Shown piece after piece: positions 26,165-34,065 of a DNA stretch of 64,000 nt. Each line of letters opens with the position of its first letter. The first letter of the stretch is position 1. This DNA is from Curvibacter gracilis ATCC BAA-807. Lineage in GTDB: Bacteria; Pseudomonadota; Gammaproteobacteria; Burkholderiales; Burkholderiaceae_C. The notes under the pieces were generated by a model that saw nothing but the letters and a program-made list of their open reading frames with translations, made no database searches and was not told the DNA's origin. The DNA lies in NCBI RefSeq assembly GCF_000518645.1, contig NZ_JADZ01000031.1:1-64000 (forward strand), given 5' to 3'. Made by a program: the position numbers and the translations under genes.

Positions 26165-26992
26165 GTGATTGATCATCCCTACCCTCCTGATTGGAGAGAA
26201 CTGCAGGCAGGTGTTTGCCGGCTATTCTGCGAAATCGGCCTAAACGCAGTCATTGAGAAGACATTGACTACCCCCAGGGGAGTAGTTGAGGTCGACGTGT
26301 ATGCCGTCGATGAAGCGAGCGTTGACAAGATTCAGTACATCGTCGAGTGCAAGAACTGGCAGGAGGCGATCCCTAAAGCTGTTGTTCACGCATTTACCAC
26401 GGTGATGCATGAGACAGGCGCCAATCTCGGATTCATCGTGTCGCAGAAGGGGCTACAGTCGGGCGCGGTAGCGTATACCAATAACACCAACATAGTTGGA
26501 CTCACCTACCTCGAATTGCAGCAGCGCTACATGCCAGTCTGGTGGGATCGCTACTTCTGCCCCCTTCTTGGCGACGCAGCTGATGTGCTGATGGACTACG
26601 TCGAGCCTTTCAACAGCACACGGTCCAGGAAACTGGGCACCATGTCCGATAAGGATATAGACCGGTGGCGCAACCTTGTCGCGAAGTACGGTGAATTCGG
26701 TGCAACCTTGAGTTTCTTCAACATGGGGCGCTATCAGAACTTACGTGAGAACCCCGGGTCAATGGGGTCGCTGCTCGATGTGCCTTCAAACGTGGAGGAA
26801 TTCCGGTCGCGGCTGTTGCGCGTGATATGCCGACACCATGAGTTCACGTCAGAGACATTCCGAGAACTCTTGGAGGAGCTACGACAGGTGCTAGCAGCGG
26901 CGGTCCAGGAGTTCCTTGATCTCTTCGGGGAAGACATATTTCGCGACGAGCGAGAGTCTGCCGCTGTCGCCAACTGTCCAGCCACCACATAA
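26165..26992 (+). CDS. Mrr-type restriction endonuclease-like protein
   Basis: 275 residues beginning at GTG 26165. The N-terminal 110 residues have the Mrr/PD-(D/E)XK layout: WRELQAGVCRLF helix, GVVEVDVYA with Asp44, VECKNW with Glu61 and Lys63, and GANLGFIVSQKGLQSGA. Mrr proteins cut modified DNA. The C-terminal 160 residues (including DVLMDYVEPFN and a helical end) are not assigned and could be a sensor. No methylase is nearby. Next is a degraded ATPase fragment, then a DUF3800 gene, so a role in defence is likely. Confidence 0.75.
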   Translation: MIDHPYPPDWRELQAGVCRLFCEIGLNAVIEKTLTTPRGVVEVDVYAVDEASVDKIQYIVECKNWQEAIPKAVVHAFTTVMHETGANLGFIVSQKGLQSGAVAYTNNTNIVGLTYLELQQRYMPVWWDRYFCPLLGDAADVLMDYVEPFNSTRSRKLGTMSDKDIDRWRNLVAKYGEFGATLSFFNMGRYQNLRENPGSMGSLLDVPSNVEEFRSRLLRVICRHHEFTSETFRELLEELRQVLAAAVQEFLDLFGEDIFRDERESAAVANCPATT

Positions 26993-27077
26993 ACGGCTAG
27001 CTGGGAATACGGCAATTTGAAGTATGGGTTGGGTGCCCATGTTGGGGGGCAAGCGCCGCAAGCAACAAGAGCATGAA

Positions 27078-27215
27078 ATGAGAGTCGCCAACCTCAAGAT
27101 CGAGAGATTTCGAGGTGTGCGCTCTGCATAAGTCCGGTTTGGAAAGTATTCGGTTCTTGTTGGAGGCAACAACACCGGCAAGACGACTCTCATCGGAGCA
27201 CTGACCGGCTTGAAA
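27078..27215 (+). pseudogene. decayed N-terminus of an AAA/OLD-type ATPase
   Basis: In one frame this reads MRVANLKIERFRGVRSA, then a TAA stop at 27129-27131, then VRFGKYSVLVGGNNTGKT and TLIGALTGL. This is the opening strand-loop of RecF/SMC/OLD-type ATPases with an intact Walker A (GGNNTGKTT), interrupted by the stop and cut off after about 45 codons. No downstream Walker B or TOPRIM domain exists. An ATPase gene once stood here, probably of the defence-related OLD/AAA_23 class. Confidence 0.75.
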
Positions 27216-27335
27216 TGCACATCGAGGTCCTGGCGGGCCTACCAGTCGGACTGCTACAGACAGACAACGCGCCCGTTGACGGCACGTGAGAATGCACAAG
27301 AGGTGAGCGATTTCGCTCAATTGGCAAGGAGCCAC

Positions 27336-28184
27336 ATGGTCATCGCAGAAGCGTTCTTCGACGAAAGTGGCACGAACGACGACGCCAAGAACCTTTGCAT
27401 TGGGGGCTACGTCTTCGAAGGAGAGTCGTCGGCCGCGTTTGAGGCGGAGTGGAAGCGCATGCTTCAGCGCTTCGATCTGCCGTATTTCCACATGCGCGAA
27501 TTTCGGCAGGACGGCAAAGGCGTGTTCAAGCACCTGTCTGTTGACCTGCGGAAAGCGTCGCTCGATGAGGCAATCAAGATCATCGAGAAGCACGCGACCT
27601 GTGGGTTTGCATTTTCCGTCGACAAGGAGCATTTCGGCAATGTCGTCGCGGGCAGCCCGTGGACGCGGGAATATTCCTTCCTCGTTAACCAAACCTTCTA
27701 TGGCATTGAGGACAGGTTCCGAGGTCGCGACGCGGGCTCTGTGAACTATGTATTTGAGAACGGGGCCGAGGGGTGGGGCGAAGCAGAGAAGGTGTTCAAG
27801 GAGACGAAAAAGCAGCCTGAGCTGGAGGCGAAGTACCGGCTTGGCGAGTTTCGCCGAGAGACAAAGGACGGGGCTGTGCAACTGCAGGCGGCTGACCTGC
27901 TGGTGTGGTCGACGCTGCGGGAGCGGCGCCGGATTGATGAAGGCCAGAAGTTAGGCAAGCACCTGGAATTCAAGCGCCTGACAGGTGTGCACCTCTACGT
28001 GCACCATTGGGACGGCGAAGCAGGAAACATGATCCGCTGGGTGCGGCAGGTCATCGGCAACGACCCAGCGTTCTTGGAATGGCTCCTGCCATTTGCGACG
28101 CCAAAGTTCTTGACTTGGCTGAAGGCAAGTGGCCCCGCTGCGGTGAACTACTTTCGAGCCGTGTTCAGGAAGGAGGAGGGGTAA
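27336..28184 (+). CDS. DUF3800 domain protein
   Basis: 282 residues from ATG 27336. The N-terminus VIAEAFFDESG (Asp9, Glu10) with QLQAADLLVW further on and a YFHMREF-like region match DUF3800, a family with an RNase-H-like fold proposed to act on nucleic acid. Such genes cluster with mobile and defence loci. It begins 120 bases after the ATPase fragment, which may have been its former partner. No catalytic test is possible from sequence alone. Confidence 0.75.
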   Translation: MVIAEAFFDESGTNDDAKNLCIGGYVFEGESSAAFEAEWKRMLQRFDLPYFHMREFRQDGKGVFKHLSVDLRKASLDEAIKIIEKHATCGFAFSVDKEHFGNVVAGSPWTREYSFLVNQTFYGIEDRFRGRDAGSVNYVFENGAEGWGEAEKVFKETKKQPELEAKYRLGEFRRETKDGAVQLQAADLLVWSTLRERRRIDEGQKLGKHLEFKRLTGVHLYVHHWDGEAGNMIRWVRQVIGNDPAFLEWLLPFATPKFLTWLKASGPAAVNYFRAVFRKEEG

Positions 28185-28573
28185 TCCGCCTACGGGCAGA
28201 TGCGATTCTCCAAGAATGTGACCATCGTCTGCGGTGCGCGACCTCGCATTCAGTGACCGCTCGCCGCGATTGATCGGACACTCGACCTTCGATGCCGACT
28301 GGCTGCAATCAGCCTGAAGCCGTCCGACAAATGTCGGCAGGCAACTCTGCAGCGGTTGCGGTTCTCTGCAGCAGATCGCCGAGCTCACGGTCATGGTCAG
28401 GAAGCCGTTATCAGGTCGCGCGGCTACGTACCGGCGGCGATGACCACAGTCGGGGGCGGAGCAGCTGTCCAAGACGGTCGGGCTGCCGATCACCGTCTCA
28501 AGCTTCAGCGAACATCTGCTGCGTCGAGGGTTTAACAGATGCTCTCGACCCGGAGCGGTCAGCCGCTAGCAGG
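28185..28573. other. gene-free region at the right side of the Mrr/DUF3800 block
   Basis: 389 bases between converging genes. It includes the second copy of the 15-base repeat (28348-28362). No ORF or terminator is convincing. Confidence 0.4.
28348..28362 (+). repeat. right copy of the direct repeat flanking the Mrr/DUF3800 block
   Basis: TGCAGCGGTTGCGGT, identical to 25948-25962, again followed shortly by CAGATC. See the left copy for interpretation. Confidence 0.4.
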
Positions 28574-29638
28574 TCAAGATGACTTCAGTCGGCGGGCCAT
28601 TGTTCGAATCCATGACATGGCGGTCTCGATAGCCCAGTCGGTCTGCGGCAGTGTTAGGGTCGGCATAGGCTGATCGCCTGGTCCATGGCCCACCGCGTTG
28701 CGAACCTTGATGAAGTAATCCTTCAGCATCTCGCCTTCCCAAACGTCAAGGAAGCCGTGATCCTTCTTCATCAAGTTGTCGATATACTGCGCCGCACCGC
28801 GCTCTGTGCCTCTAGTCCATCCTTTCTCGGCCGAGATGATCTTGATAGTGCTCTCTAGCGCCTTGGCTGCATAGAACGCGGGGTCCTTACCGTTGCTGTC
28901 ACGCTGGTCCAGAGCCTCCTTCATGTCGATATCGACGTTCGACCACTTGGGGTCAGAGACCAGAGTCCAGAACGGCTTCGAGATTTGGTGCTCCACGAGC
29001 TGGTCAGTGGCGAACTGGATGAAGCCGTTGTGGTAGTTCAGCGGCGCGCCAGCTCGCCGGAAGCGCTCATTGAGTTCCTCAACCTTCGCATTGAAGGCAT
29101 CGTTGACGGCCTTGTTTCTGGCGATTACGCCTTCAGCTGGGTCGCCCGGCAAACGCAGGCCACGACCTTTTGCCCTGGCCGCATTGATGCTTGCTTCCTG
29201 GATTTCACTGGGCAGGAGGTAGTTGATCGCTGCAATCTCGCTGCCGCGCTTGCGCATCACCAACTCGACCAAGCTGATGCGGGCCTTGATGTATACGTCG
29301 GGGTCCCACGAGTCATCGAATGGGCCGGTTAGGAACTGCTCGAAGACGTACTCGTATGAGTACCAGCCGCTGGTCGGGATGTCTGTACCGAACGCATTCT
29401 TCTGGGCGTAGGAGTAGTAGCGAGGGGCAAGCTCCTTGCGCCCGAGTTCGTTAGCCAACTGATCGTGCAGTTCCTTGTACTTGGCGACGTTGGGTGCGAT
29501 TTCCTTTCCATCGCGCCAGTACGGATAGACCTCCTTGATGAGGTTGTAGATCTGCGTCAGCAGGCGGCGCTCCGGATCGCCAAATGTGGACCAGATCAGC
29601 TGGTCTTTGTACCTGTCTGCAAAGATGTCGGTCAGCAT
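28574..29638 (-). CDS. AbiJ-like abortive-infection protein with HEPN-type RNase motif
   Basis: 354 residues from ATG 29638, which follows a strong GGGAGGAAGG ribosome binding site; an upstream in-frame start at 29722 is not used. The first 60 residues (MLTDIFADRYKDQ, LLTQIYNLIKEVYPYW) resemble the AbiJ N-terminal domain type 4. The last 80 contain KVRNAVGHGPG, an Rx4H motif (Arg313-His318) typical of HEPN ribonucleases and of the abortive-infection C-terminal domain. Such proteins cut RNA upon phage infection. It lies at the right end of the island and reads leftward. Confidence 0.7.
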   Translation of the reverse strand: MLTDIFADRYKDQLIWSTFGDPERRLLTQIYNLIKEVYPYWRDGKEIAPNVAKYKELHDQLANELGRKELAPRYYSYAQKNAFGTDIPTSGWYSYEYVFEQFLTGPFDDSWDPDVYIKARISLVELVMRKRGSEIAAINYLLPSEIQEASINAARAKGRGLRLPGDPAEGVIARNKAVNDAFNAKVEELNERFRRAGAPLNYHNGFIQFATDQLVEHQISKPFWTLVSDPKWSNVDIDMKEALDQRDSNGKDPAFYAAKALESTIKIISAEKGWTRGTERGAAQYIDNLMKKDHGFLDVWEGEMLKDYFIKVRNAVGHGPGDQPMPTLTLPQTDWAIETAMSWIRTMARRLKSS

Positions 29639-30018
29639 ATTCTCAATCCTTCCTCCCTGAGTCGCGTCGATGTTAAGCGAGCGGTCGCCGAAGCCTTTGG
29701 TGCACGTCCGGCACTGATCCATTCTCTGCGACTAACCGCTTCGGGTCGATCTGCGACGGTCGCGTGGCGCGATAGCGGTCAATCGAACAGTTCGCATGTG
29801 AGCATCGGGCGAGACGACTGCTTCCAGGGGCGGAGCCGCCAGCCAGGCCTTCCCAAGTCGTTCGGCCGCTACTGACAACAGCAGTCATTCGGCGTACCAA
29901 GCTCGAACGTCTGAGATCAGCCTGAACCAGCCCCCCAAACCAGCGCCGTTCCCACCGCTGTCGGCCCCCTCACCCCACTTGATGCAAACTCCCCCCACCT
30001 GACCACAGCCCAGCCCCC
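29639..30018. other. gene-free region between divergent AbiJ-like and LysR genes
   Basis: 380 bases with promoters implied for both sides. I found no structure beyond the AbiJ-like ribosome binding site. The sequence changes from the mixed composition of the island to GC-rich host-like DNA near 29920. Confidence 0.35.
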
Positions 30019-31017
30019 ATGGACCTCCGCGCCCTCCGCTACTTCATCACCGTGCTCGAAGCCGGCAGCCTGTCGCGGGCGGCCAGTTCGCTCTACATCG
30101 CCCAGCCCGCGCTCACGGCGCAGATCAAGAAGCTGGAGGCCGAGCTGGGCGCGCAGCTGTTCGAACGCTCGCATGTGGGGGTCACGCCCACGCCGGCCGG
30201 GCAGCAGTTGTATGAGGATGCCCGCCGGCTGCTGAGCGATGCGGCGGCCATGCGTGAGCGCATCCAGCGCATGCCGCAAGAGCCCGAGGGCTCGGTGACG
30301 TTGGCTGTGCCGTTTCTGCTGTCGTCGCTGCTGATGGGCCCCCTGCTGGCCCGGCTGAAGGCCTCGCACCCGCGCATCCGGGTGTTTGTGCTGGACGATC
30401 TGAGCCTGATGGTGAAGAAGGCCATGCTGGACCGGCGGGCCGACATCGGCATTCTGGTGGACACCGCCCAGGTGGACGGCTTGCACTGCCGAGCGCTGGC
30501 CCAGGAGTCGCTGTACCTGTGTGGCTACGACCCAGAGGGGCGTGTCTTTCCCCTGCTGCAGGCGCCCGAGGGCAGGGGCGGCAGGGTCGGCGATAGCGGC
30601 AGGAGCGACAGGCCCGCCCGGCCCCTCATCGATTTTTCCGACGCCGCTGCGCTGCCGCTGGTGCTGCAGTCGCGCCGGTACTCGATCCGCCAACGGGTGG
30701 AGGAGGCGGCCAGCGCGCGTGCCGTGGCGCTGAACGTGGTGCACGAACACGACTCGGCCCGCGTGATCCGGTCGCTGTACGCGTGTGGCGCGGGCTTCAC
30801 CTTCACCCCGGCCTGCGCACTGGGCGACGCGCCGGCCGCCAGCAGCGACTGGCTGGTGGCCCGCGTGATCCACCCCGAGATCGAGCGCCGCTATGCCCTG
30901 GCCACCGCAGCCGATCGTGAAGTGAATGCGGTGATGCAGGTGGTGATGGACGCGCTGCAGGCCGTGGTGCGGCAGCTGGTGGCCCAGGGGCGCTGGGAGG
31001 CCCGAATCCCGGGCTGA
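30019..31017 (+). CDS. LysR-family regulator of a catabolic operon
   Basis: 332 residues. HTH at 1-60 (RYFITVLEAGSLSRAASSLYIAQPALTAQIKKLEAEL) and an effector domain, with a Gly/Arg/Ser-rich insertion at about 185-200 that is not usual for the family. It lies directly upstream of the ligase/dehydrogenase/receptor operon on the same strand, and a dyad fitting a LysR site lies between them. Confident in family; the effector is probably a CoA-linked acid or its free form. Confidence 0.88.
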   Translation: MDLRALRYFITVLEAGSLSRAASSLYIAQPALTAQIKKLEAELGAQLFERSHVGVTPTPAGQQLYEDARRLLSDAAAMRERIQRMPQEPEGSVTLAVPFLLSSLLMGPLLARLKASHPRIRVFVLDDLSLMVKKAMLDRRADIGILVDTAQVDGLHCRALAQESLYLCGYDPEGRVFPLLQAPEGRGGRVGDSGRSDRPARPLIDFSDAAALPLVLQSRRYSIRQRVEEAASARAVALNVVHEHDSARVIRSLYACGAGFTFTPACALGDAPAASSDWLVARVIHPEIERRYALATAADREVNAVMQVVMDALQAVVRQLVAQGRWEARIPG

Positions 31018-31078
31018 GGCGGCCCCTGGCGGGCGCAGCCAGCCCATCAGATATTTTGATACCTCCCCATCAGCAATC

Positions 31079-31095
31079 GGTATTTCCCTGATACC
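31079..31095. promoter_or_regulatory. candidate LysR operator GGTAT-N7-ATACC
   Basis: GGTATTTCCCTGATACC is a 17-base inverted repeat with five perfect pairs and contains the T-N11-A pattern of LysR sites. A related half-site, ATATTTTGATACC, lies at 31051-31063. Both precede the ligase gene. Confidence 0.55.
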
Positions 31096-31161
31096 CCCGT
31101 CTTCTGGAACAGTGCCCCTGCCCCGCTCATGCAGAGCGGGAGCTGCATTTCAGGAGACAGC

Positions 31162-32760
31162 ATGACAAGCCATCCCCCCCTGGCCGGGCGCCAGGTTCTC
31201 AATGTGGGCGCCCTGGTGGCGCGCAGCGCCCGCGCCCATGCGCAGCGCACCGCCGTCAAAAGCCCCAGCCGCAGCGTGAGCTATGCCGAGCTGGAGCAGC
31301 GCTCGAACCGGCTGGCCAATGCGCTGCTGGGCCTGGGCCTGCAGCGGGGCGACCGGGTGGGCCTCTACCTGCCCAACTGCGTGGAGATCGTCGAGATCGA
31401 GATCGCCTGCTACAAGGCCGGGCTGGTCAAGGCGCCCTTCAATGCACGCCTGTCTCCTGCCGAGGTGGGTGCGGTGGCCGCCAATGCCGATGCGGCCGTC
31501 ATCATCACCACGGCCGACCGGGCACAGGCCATCGAGCCGCACCTGCAGCAGGCGCTGCCGGGCCGGGCGCCCATCGTGCTGCTGACCGATGACCCCACCG
31601 GCACGGGCTACGAGGCCCTGCTGGCCCGTGCCAGCGACCGATTCACCCCGGTGGCCGTGCAGGCCGACGAGGTGGCGGTGCTGCACTACACCTCGGGCTC
31701 GTCGGGCGTGCTGAAGGCGGCCATGCAGACCTTTGGCAACCGGCTGGCACAGCTGCGCAAGTTCCTGATGCGGGCCGATGCCCAGCAGGCCGGGCACATC
31801 CTGGGGCTGGTGGGGCCGATCACCCACGCCTCGGGCATGCAGATCGTGCCCGCGCTGTGCCAGGGCGTGACGATACGGCTGTTCAATGGCTTCGAGCCGG
31901 CGCGTTTTCTGGCCGACATGCGGGCCGACCGCGTGACGCACACCTTCATGGTGCCCACCATGATCAACATGCTGCTGGCCGAGCTGGAGGGGCACTACCG
32001 CCCCCTGCCCGATCTGCTGCGCCTGGGCTACGGGGCGGCCCCCATGGCCCCTGCCCGCATCCTGAAGGCCATGGATGTGTTCGGGCCCATCCTGCAGCAA
32101 GGCTATGGCGCGGGCGAGACCACCTCGGGCGTGTGCGGGCTGTCGGTCGAAGACCATCTGTTTGCCCGCGCCGCCCGGCCCGATCGCCTGGCCTCGTGCG
32201 GGCGGCCGTTTCTGGAATGCGATGTGCAGATCGTGGGCGACGACGGCCAGCCCGTGGCGCCGGGCGAGATCGGCGAGATCGTGGTGCGCGGCGACGATGT
32301 GTTTGCCGGCTACTGGCGCGCCCCCGAGCTGACGGCCGAGGTGCTCAAAGATGGCGCCTACCACACCGGGGACCTGGCCCGCATGGATGAAGAAGGCTAT
32401 GTCTACATCGTGGACCGCAAGAAGGACATGGTCATCAGCGGCGGCTTCAACGTCTACCCCTCCGAGGTGGAGGCCGTGCTGTACCAGCACGATGCGATTG
32501 CCGATGCCTGCGTGTTCGCCGTGCCTGACGAGAAATGGGGCGAGGCCGTGGCGGCCCATGTGGTGCTGAAGCCGGGCCGCGACGCGGGCACCGAGCTGGG
32601 TGCCGCCATCGACGCCTTCTGCGCCCAGCACCTGGGGGGCTTCAAGCGCCCCCGGCGCATCGAGTTCGTGCCCACCCTGCCCAAGAACCCCAACGGCAAG
32701 GTGATGCGCCGCGCCGTGCAGGCCCCCTACTGGGAAGGCCGCGCCCGGATGGTGAACTGA
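31162..32760 (+). CDS. class I adenylate-forming acyl-CoA ligase
   Basis: 532 residues from ATG 31162 (TCAGGAGA site upstream; ATG 31129 is not used). ANL motifs are present: HYTSGSSGVLKAAM (P-loop, about residue 175), YGAGETTSG, YHTGDLARMDEEGYVYIVDRKKDMVISGG and PKNPNGKVMRR with the catalytic Lys. It activates a carboxylic acid to acyl-AMP and then acyl-CoA in the cytoplasm. The substrate pocket does not identify the acid; fatty, aromatic or terpenoid acids are possible. First gene of a LysR-controlled operon. Confidence 0.88.
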   Translation: MTSHPPLAGRQVLNVGALVARSARAHAQRTAVKSPSRSVSYAELEQRSNRLANALLGLGLQRGDRVGLYLPNCVEIVEIEIACYKAGLVKAPFNARLSPAEVGAVAANADAAVIITTADRAQAIEPHLQQALPGRAPIVLLTDDPTGTGYEALLARASDRFTPVAVQADEVAVLHYTSGSSGVLKAAMQTFGNRLAQLRKFLMRADAQQAGHILGLVGPITHASGMQIVPALCQGVTIRLFNGFEPARFLADMRADRVTHTFMVPTMINMLLAELEGHYRPLPDLLRLGYGAAPMAPARILKAMDVFGPILQQGYGAGETTSGVCGLSVEDHLFARAARPDRLASCGRPFLECDVQIVGDDGQPVAPGEIGEIVVRGDDVFAGYWRAPELTAEVLKDGAYHTGDLARMDEEGYVYIVDRKKDMVISGGFNVYPSEVEAVLYQHDAIADACVFAVPDEKWGEAVAAHVVLKPGRDAGTELGAAIDAFCAQHLGGFKRPRRIEFVPTLPKNPNGKVMRRAVQAPYWEGRARMVN

Positions 32761-32772
32761 AACAGACCCCGA

Positions 32773-34005
32773 ATGGCCACCATGAACCACAACACCCCAT
32801 CCTCACACACCGCCCAACCCGCCCCCCTGTTTGCTGGCGTGCCCTTTGAGGGCTCGCCGCAGGCGGCCGAGCTGATCACCCGCATCAACGACTACCTGTA
32901 CGGCGAGTTGGCCACGCTGGCCCAAGAGCACGGCATCGACCACGAGCACGGGCCCGACAAGGACCTGCTTCGCCGGGTCTGGAAGCGCTCGCAGGCGCTG
33001 GGCTTCTACGGCATGACGCTGCCGCGCCAGATGGGCGGCCTGGGCCTGTCGGTGCTGGACCACGTGCTGATCAAAGAGGCCATCTACGCCAGCGGCTCGC
33101 CCTTTGCACCCCATGTGTTCGGCGAACTCAGCGGCCCGCCGCGCGTGGGTGCGCTGGCCCGCGTGGCCACGCCGTTCCAGCTGGAGACCTTCATCACCCC
33201 CGTGGCGCGCGCCGACAAGGCCATCTGCTTTGCGCTGACCGAGGCCGAGGCCGGATCAGACGCCGGCAATGTGCAGACCCGGGCCGTCAAGGTGGGCGAC
33301 CATTACGAGATCACCGGCGAGAAGCGCTTCATCTCGGGCTCACCGTTTGCCGACTATGCCGTGCTGATGGCCTCCACCGCCACCGACCCGGCCCAGCGCG
33401 AGGTGTCGGCCTTTTTTGTCGATCTGCACGCGCCGGGGGTGCGGGTGGTGTCGGGCTACAAGACCATGGCAGGGCAGACCAGCACCGGCAACATCGTGCT
33501 CGAAGGCGCACGCGTGCCGGCCACCCACCTGATCGGCGAACCGGGCCGGGGCCTGGCGCTGGCCCTGGGCCGCATCACCGTGAACCGGCTGCTGCACTGC
33601 CCCGCCATGCTGGGCCTGGCCCAGGTGGCGCTGCGCGATGCGCGCGAGCACGCCCTGCGGCGCAAGCAGTTCGGCCGCGCCATCGGTCAGTTCCAGGCCG
33701 TGCAGCACCTGCTGGCCGACATGGCCACCGACTGGGCGGCCGCGCGCGGCCTGATGCTGGCCACCGCGCGCCAGATCGACGCCGGTGGCGAGCCCCGGGC
33801 CGAGGCCTCGATGGCCAAGCTGTTCTGCTCCGAGGCGGCCTTCCGCATCGCCGACCGGGCGGTGCAGATCCTGGGCGGCGAGGGCATCGTGCAGGGCAGC
33901 CGGGTGGAGTTTCTGTTTCGCATGCTGCGCATGTACCGCGTGCTCACCGGCACCAGCGAGATCCAGCGCAACACCATCGCCAAAGAGCTGCTGGGCCAGC
34001 CCTGA
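32773..34005 (+). CDS. acyl-CoA dehydrogenase, catalytic Glu not at the usual place
   Basis: 410 residues from ATG 32773, 12 bases after the ligase gene (ATG 32782 is also possible). FAD and fold motifs: CFALTEAEAGSDAG, ITGEKRFISGS, RKQFGRAIGQFQAVQHLLADM and LGGEGIVQGSRVEFLFRM. It would introduce a double bond into the acyl-CoA made by the ligase. The C-terminal active-site segment reads MYRVLTGTSEIQR, with Thr where medium- and short-chain enzymes have catalytic Glu; the base may be elsewhere as in isovaleryl- or long-chain types, or activity may be altered. Confidence 0.88.
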   Translation: MATMNHNTPSSHTAQPAPLFAGVPFEGSPQAAELITRINDYLYGELATLAQEHGIDHEHGPDKDLLRRVWKRSQALGFYGMTLPRQMGGLGLSVLDHVLIKEAIYASGSPFAPHVFGELSGPPRVGALARVATPFQLETFITPVARADKAICFALTEAEAGSDAGNVQTRAVKVGDHYEITGEKRFISGSPFADYAVLMASTATDPAQREVSAFFVDLHAPGVRVVSGYKTMAGQTSTGNIVLEGARVPATHLIGEPGRGLALALGRITVNRLLHCPAMLGLAQVALRDAREHALRRKQFGRAIGQFQAVQHLLADMATDWAAARGLMLATARQIDAGGEPRAEASMAKLFCSEAAFRIADRAVQILGGEGIVQGSRVEFLFRMLRMYRVLTGTSEIQRNTIAKELLGQP

Positions 34006-34065
34006 GCCTTGCGGCCACGGTGCCGTGGTGAAGCCGACAAGAACAGACAATGGAGACAAGTCATC

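Noticed and set aside
26165-28184. Gabija or another named two-gene defence system
   Set aside because: The ATPase is only a fragment, there is no UvrD-like helicase, and Mrr plus DUF3800 does not match a named system I know.
31150-32790. A 546-codon leftward frame opposite the CoA ligase
   Set aside because: Low-complexity His/Gly/Ala antisense frame; the rightward ligase is clearly the gene.
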